The notes under the pieces: model-generated
Told to the model about the DNA's origin: nothing
Databases searched by the model: none
The model's input: only the letters and a program-made list of their open reading frames with translations
Assembly (NCBI GenBank): GCA_905215115.1
Contig: CAJMOP010000111.1
Span: 1-6,699, forward strand
Length of the DNA stretch: 6,699 nucleotides
Direction of reading: 5' to 3'
Source of the DNA: an uncultured bacterium
Lineage (GTDB): Bacteria; Actinomycetota; Coriobacteriia; Coriobacteriales; Coriobacteriaceae
Shown: positions 6,351-6,699 of the stretch, in pieces
Position numbering within the stretch: the first letter of the stretch is position 1
Layout of the letters: each line of letters starts with the position of its first letter
Position numbers and translations under genes: made by a program

Positions 6351-6383
6351 GATGTGGCAAAGGGACTGTCCCGTTGTCACATC
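6351..6383. repeat. Palindrome A', diverged copy of palindrome A overlapping the end of the regulator gene
   Basis: The core (6353-6381) matches palindrome A at all but two positions. The arms GATGTGGCAAAGGGA (6351-6365) and the complement to 6383 pair with one wobble and one mismatch around the same CTG centre. The TGA stop codon of the gene to the right (6377-6379) lies inside it, as does that gene's last codon. Confidence 0.8.
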
Positions 6384-6699
6384 TGGAGGGCGACGGGGAT
6401 TTGGATGCAGCAAAAGTCCTCTTGGTGGGACTCGTCGTAGCTCGTGGTATCGAGGTAGCAAAAGTCGAAAGCGTTGCCAACGGGCTGGAGCGCGTGCTCG
6501 TCCATGCAGGCAACGATGGCGCGGATGCCCTCGGGCTCGTACGGCATACCCCAGCGGCTCATGCACAGGTATGTGCCCTCGGGCAGCACCTCGATGCCGA
6601 TCTCTGCCAGCTCGGCAGCGTCGCTCGGCAGCAGTTCCTCGACACCGCGCGGCAGCACGACAAAGGAGCCCGCGCCGGCGATAGGGTCGTCGGAATGCA
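6377..6699 (-). CDS. GyrI-like effector-binding domain, probable C-terminus of a MerR-type regulator (5' end outside window)
   Basis: The frame is open from the right edge of the window to a TGA at 6377-6379, giving 106 residues of a longer protein. The visible sequence has the build of a GyrI-like small-molecule-binding domain: LPEGTYLCMSRWGM, a helix with EPEGIRAIVACMDEHALQPVGNA, then FDFCYLD and a closing strand CIQIPVAL. This domain commonly forms the C-terminal half of MerR regulators such as BmrR, where it binds a ligand and alters promoter DNA. It also occurs alone or with AraC-type DNA-binding domains. The DNA-binding part, if any, lies outside the window. A GTG at 6658 is an internal codon, since the frame continues upstream of it with residues that fit the domain. 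The stop codon falls within palindrome A'. The domain call is moderately firm; the MerR assignment is inference. Confidence 0.65.
   Translation of the reverse strand, partial: HSDDPIAGAGSFVVLPRGVEELLPSDAAELAEIGIEVLPEGTYLCMSRWGMPYEPEGIRAIVACMDEHALQPVGNAFDFCYLDTTSYDESHQEDFCCIQIPVALQM

Noticed and set aside
6193..6566. Short minus-strand frames running through the palindromes, with peptides such as KICKFLRR and NLQNLQVS
   Set aside because: They arise from reading the repeats, overlap the regulator gene in another frame, and lack a ribosome binding site or domain.

Overview
The window is high-GC bacterial DNA in which every supported gene lies on the minus strand. I infer a gut actinobacterium of the Coriobacteriia, probably Collinsella or a relative. 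The grounds are GC-rich codon use, the protein families, and a GTGACAAAGGGAC-type palindrome that I recall as common in such genomes; no marker gene is present to prove it.

Reading in the direction of transcription (right to left), the window opens with the 3' end of a gene for a GyrI-like effector-binding domain, probably the C-terminus of a MerR-type regulator (6377-6699). Next comes an intergenic block of four palindromes arranged A-B-B-A' (6228-6383). It is followed by an uncharacterised single-pass membrane protein with an acidic cytoplasmic N-terminus (5284-6150) and a LacX-type aldose 1-epimerase (4311-5204). A 256-base intergenic region after the epimerase holds two hairpins, one a good rho-independent terminator, and a possible promoter for the next operon.

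The centre is a compact operon for a polar amino acid ABC importer: a substrate-binding lipoprotein with a Tat-like signal (3128-4054), a permease with an extra N-terminal membrane region (1970-3118) and a GlnQ/HisP-type ATPase (1162-1947). The gaps are 9 and 22 bases, and each start has a clear Shine-Dalgarno site. The lipoprotein should capture the ligand outside the membrane, a permease homodimer should form the channel, and an ATPase dimer should power uptake. After a short hairpin comes an M20-family metallopeptidase (1-1089, running off the window). It may release amino acids from peptides or N-acyl amino acids, which would fit functionally beside an amino acid importer.

Most of the window is ordinary metabolism and transport. 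The least explained parts are the composite palindromic block at 6228-6383, which also supplies the stop codon of the regulator gene, and the uncharacterised membrane protein at 5284-6150.
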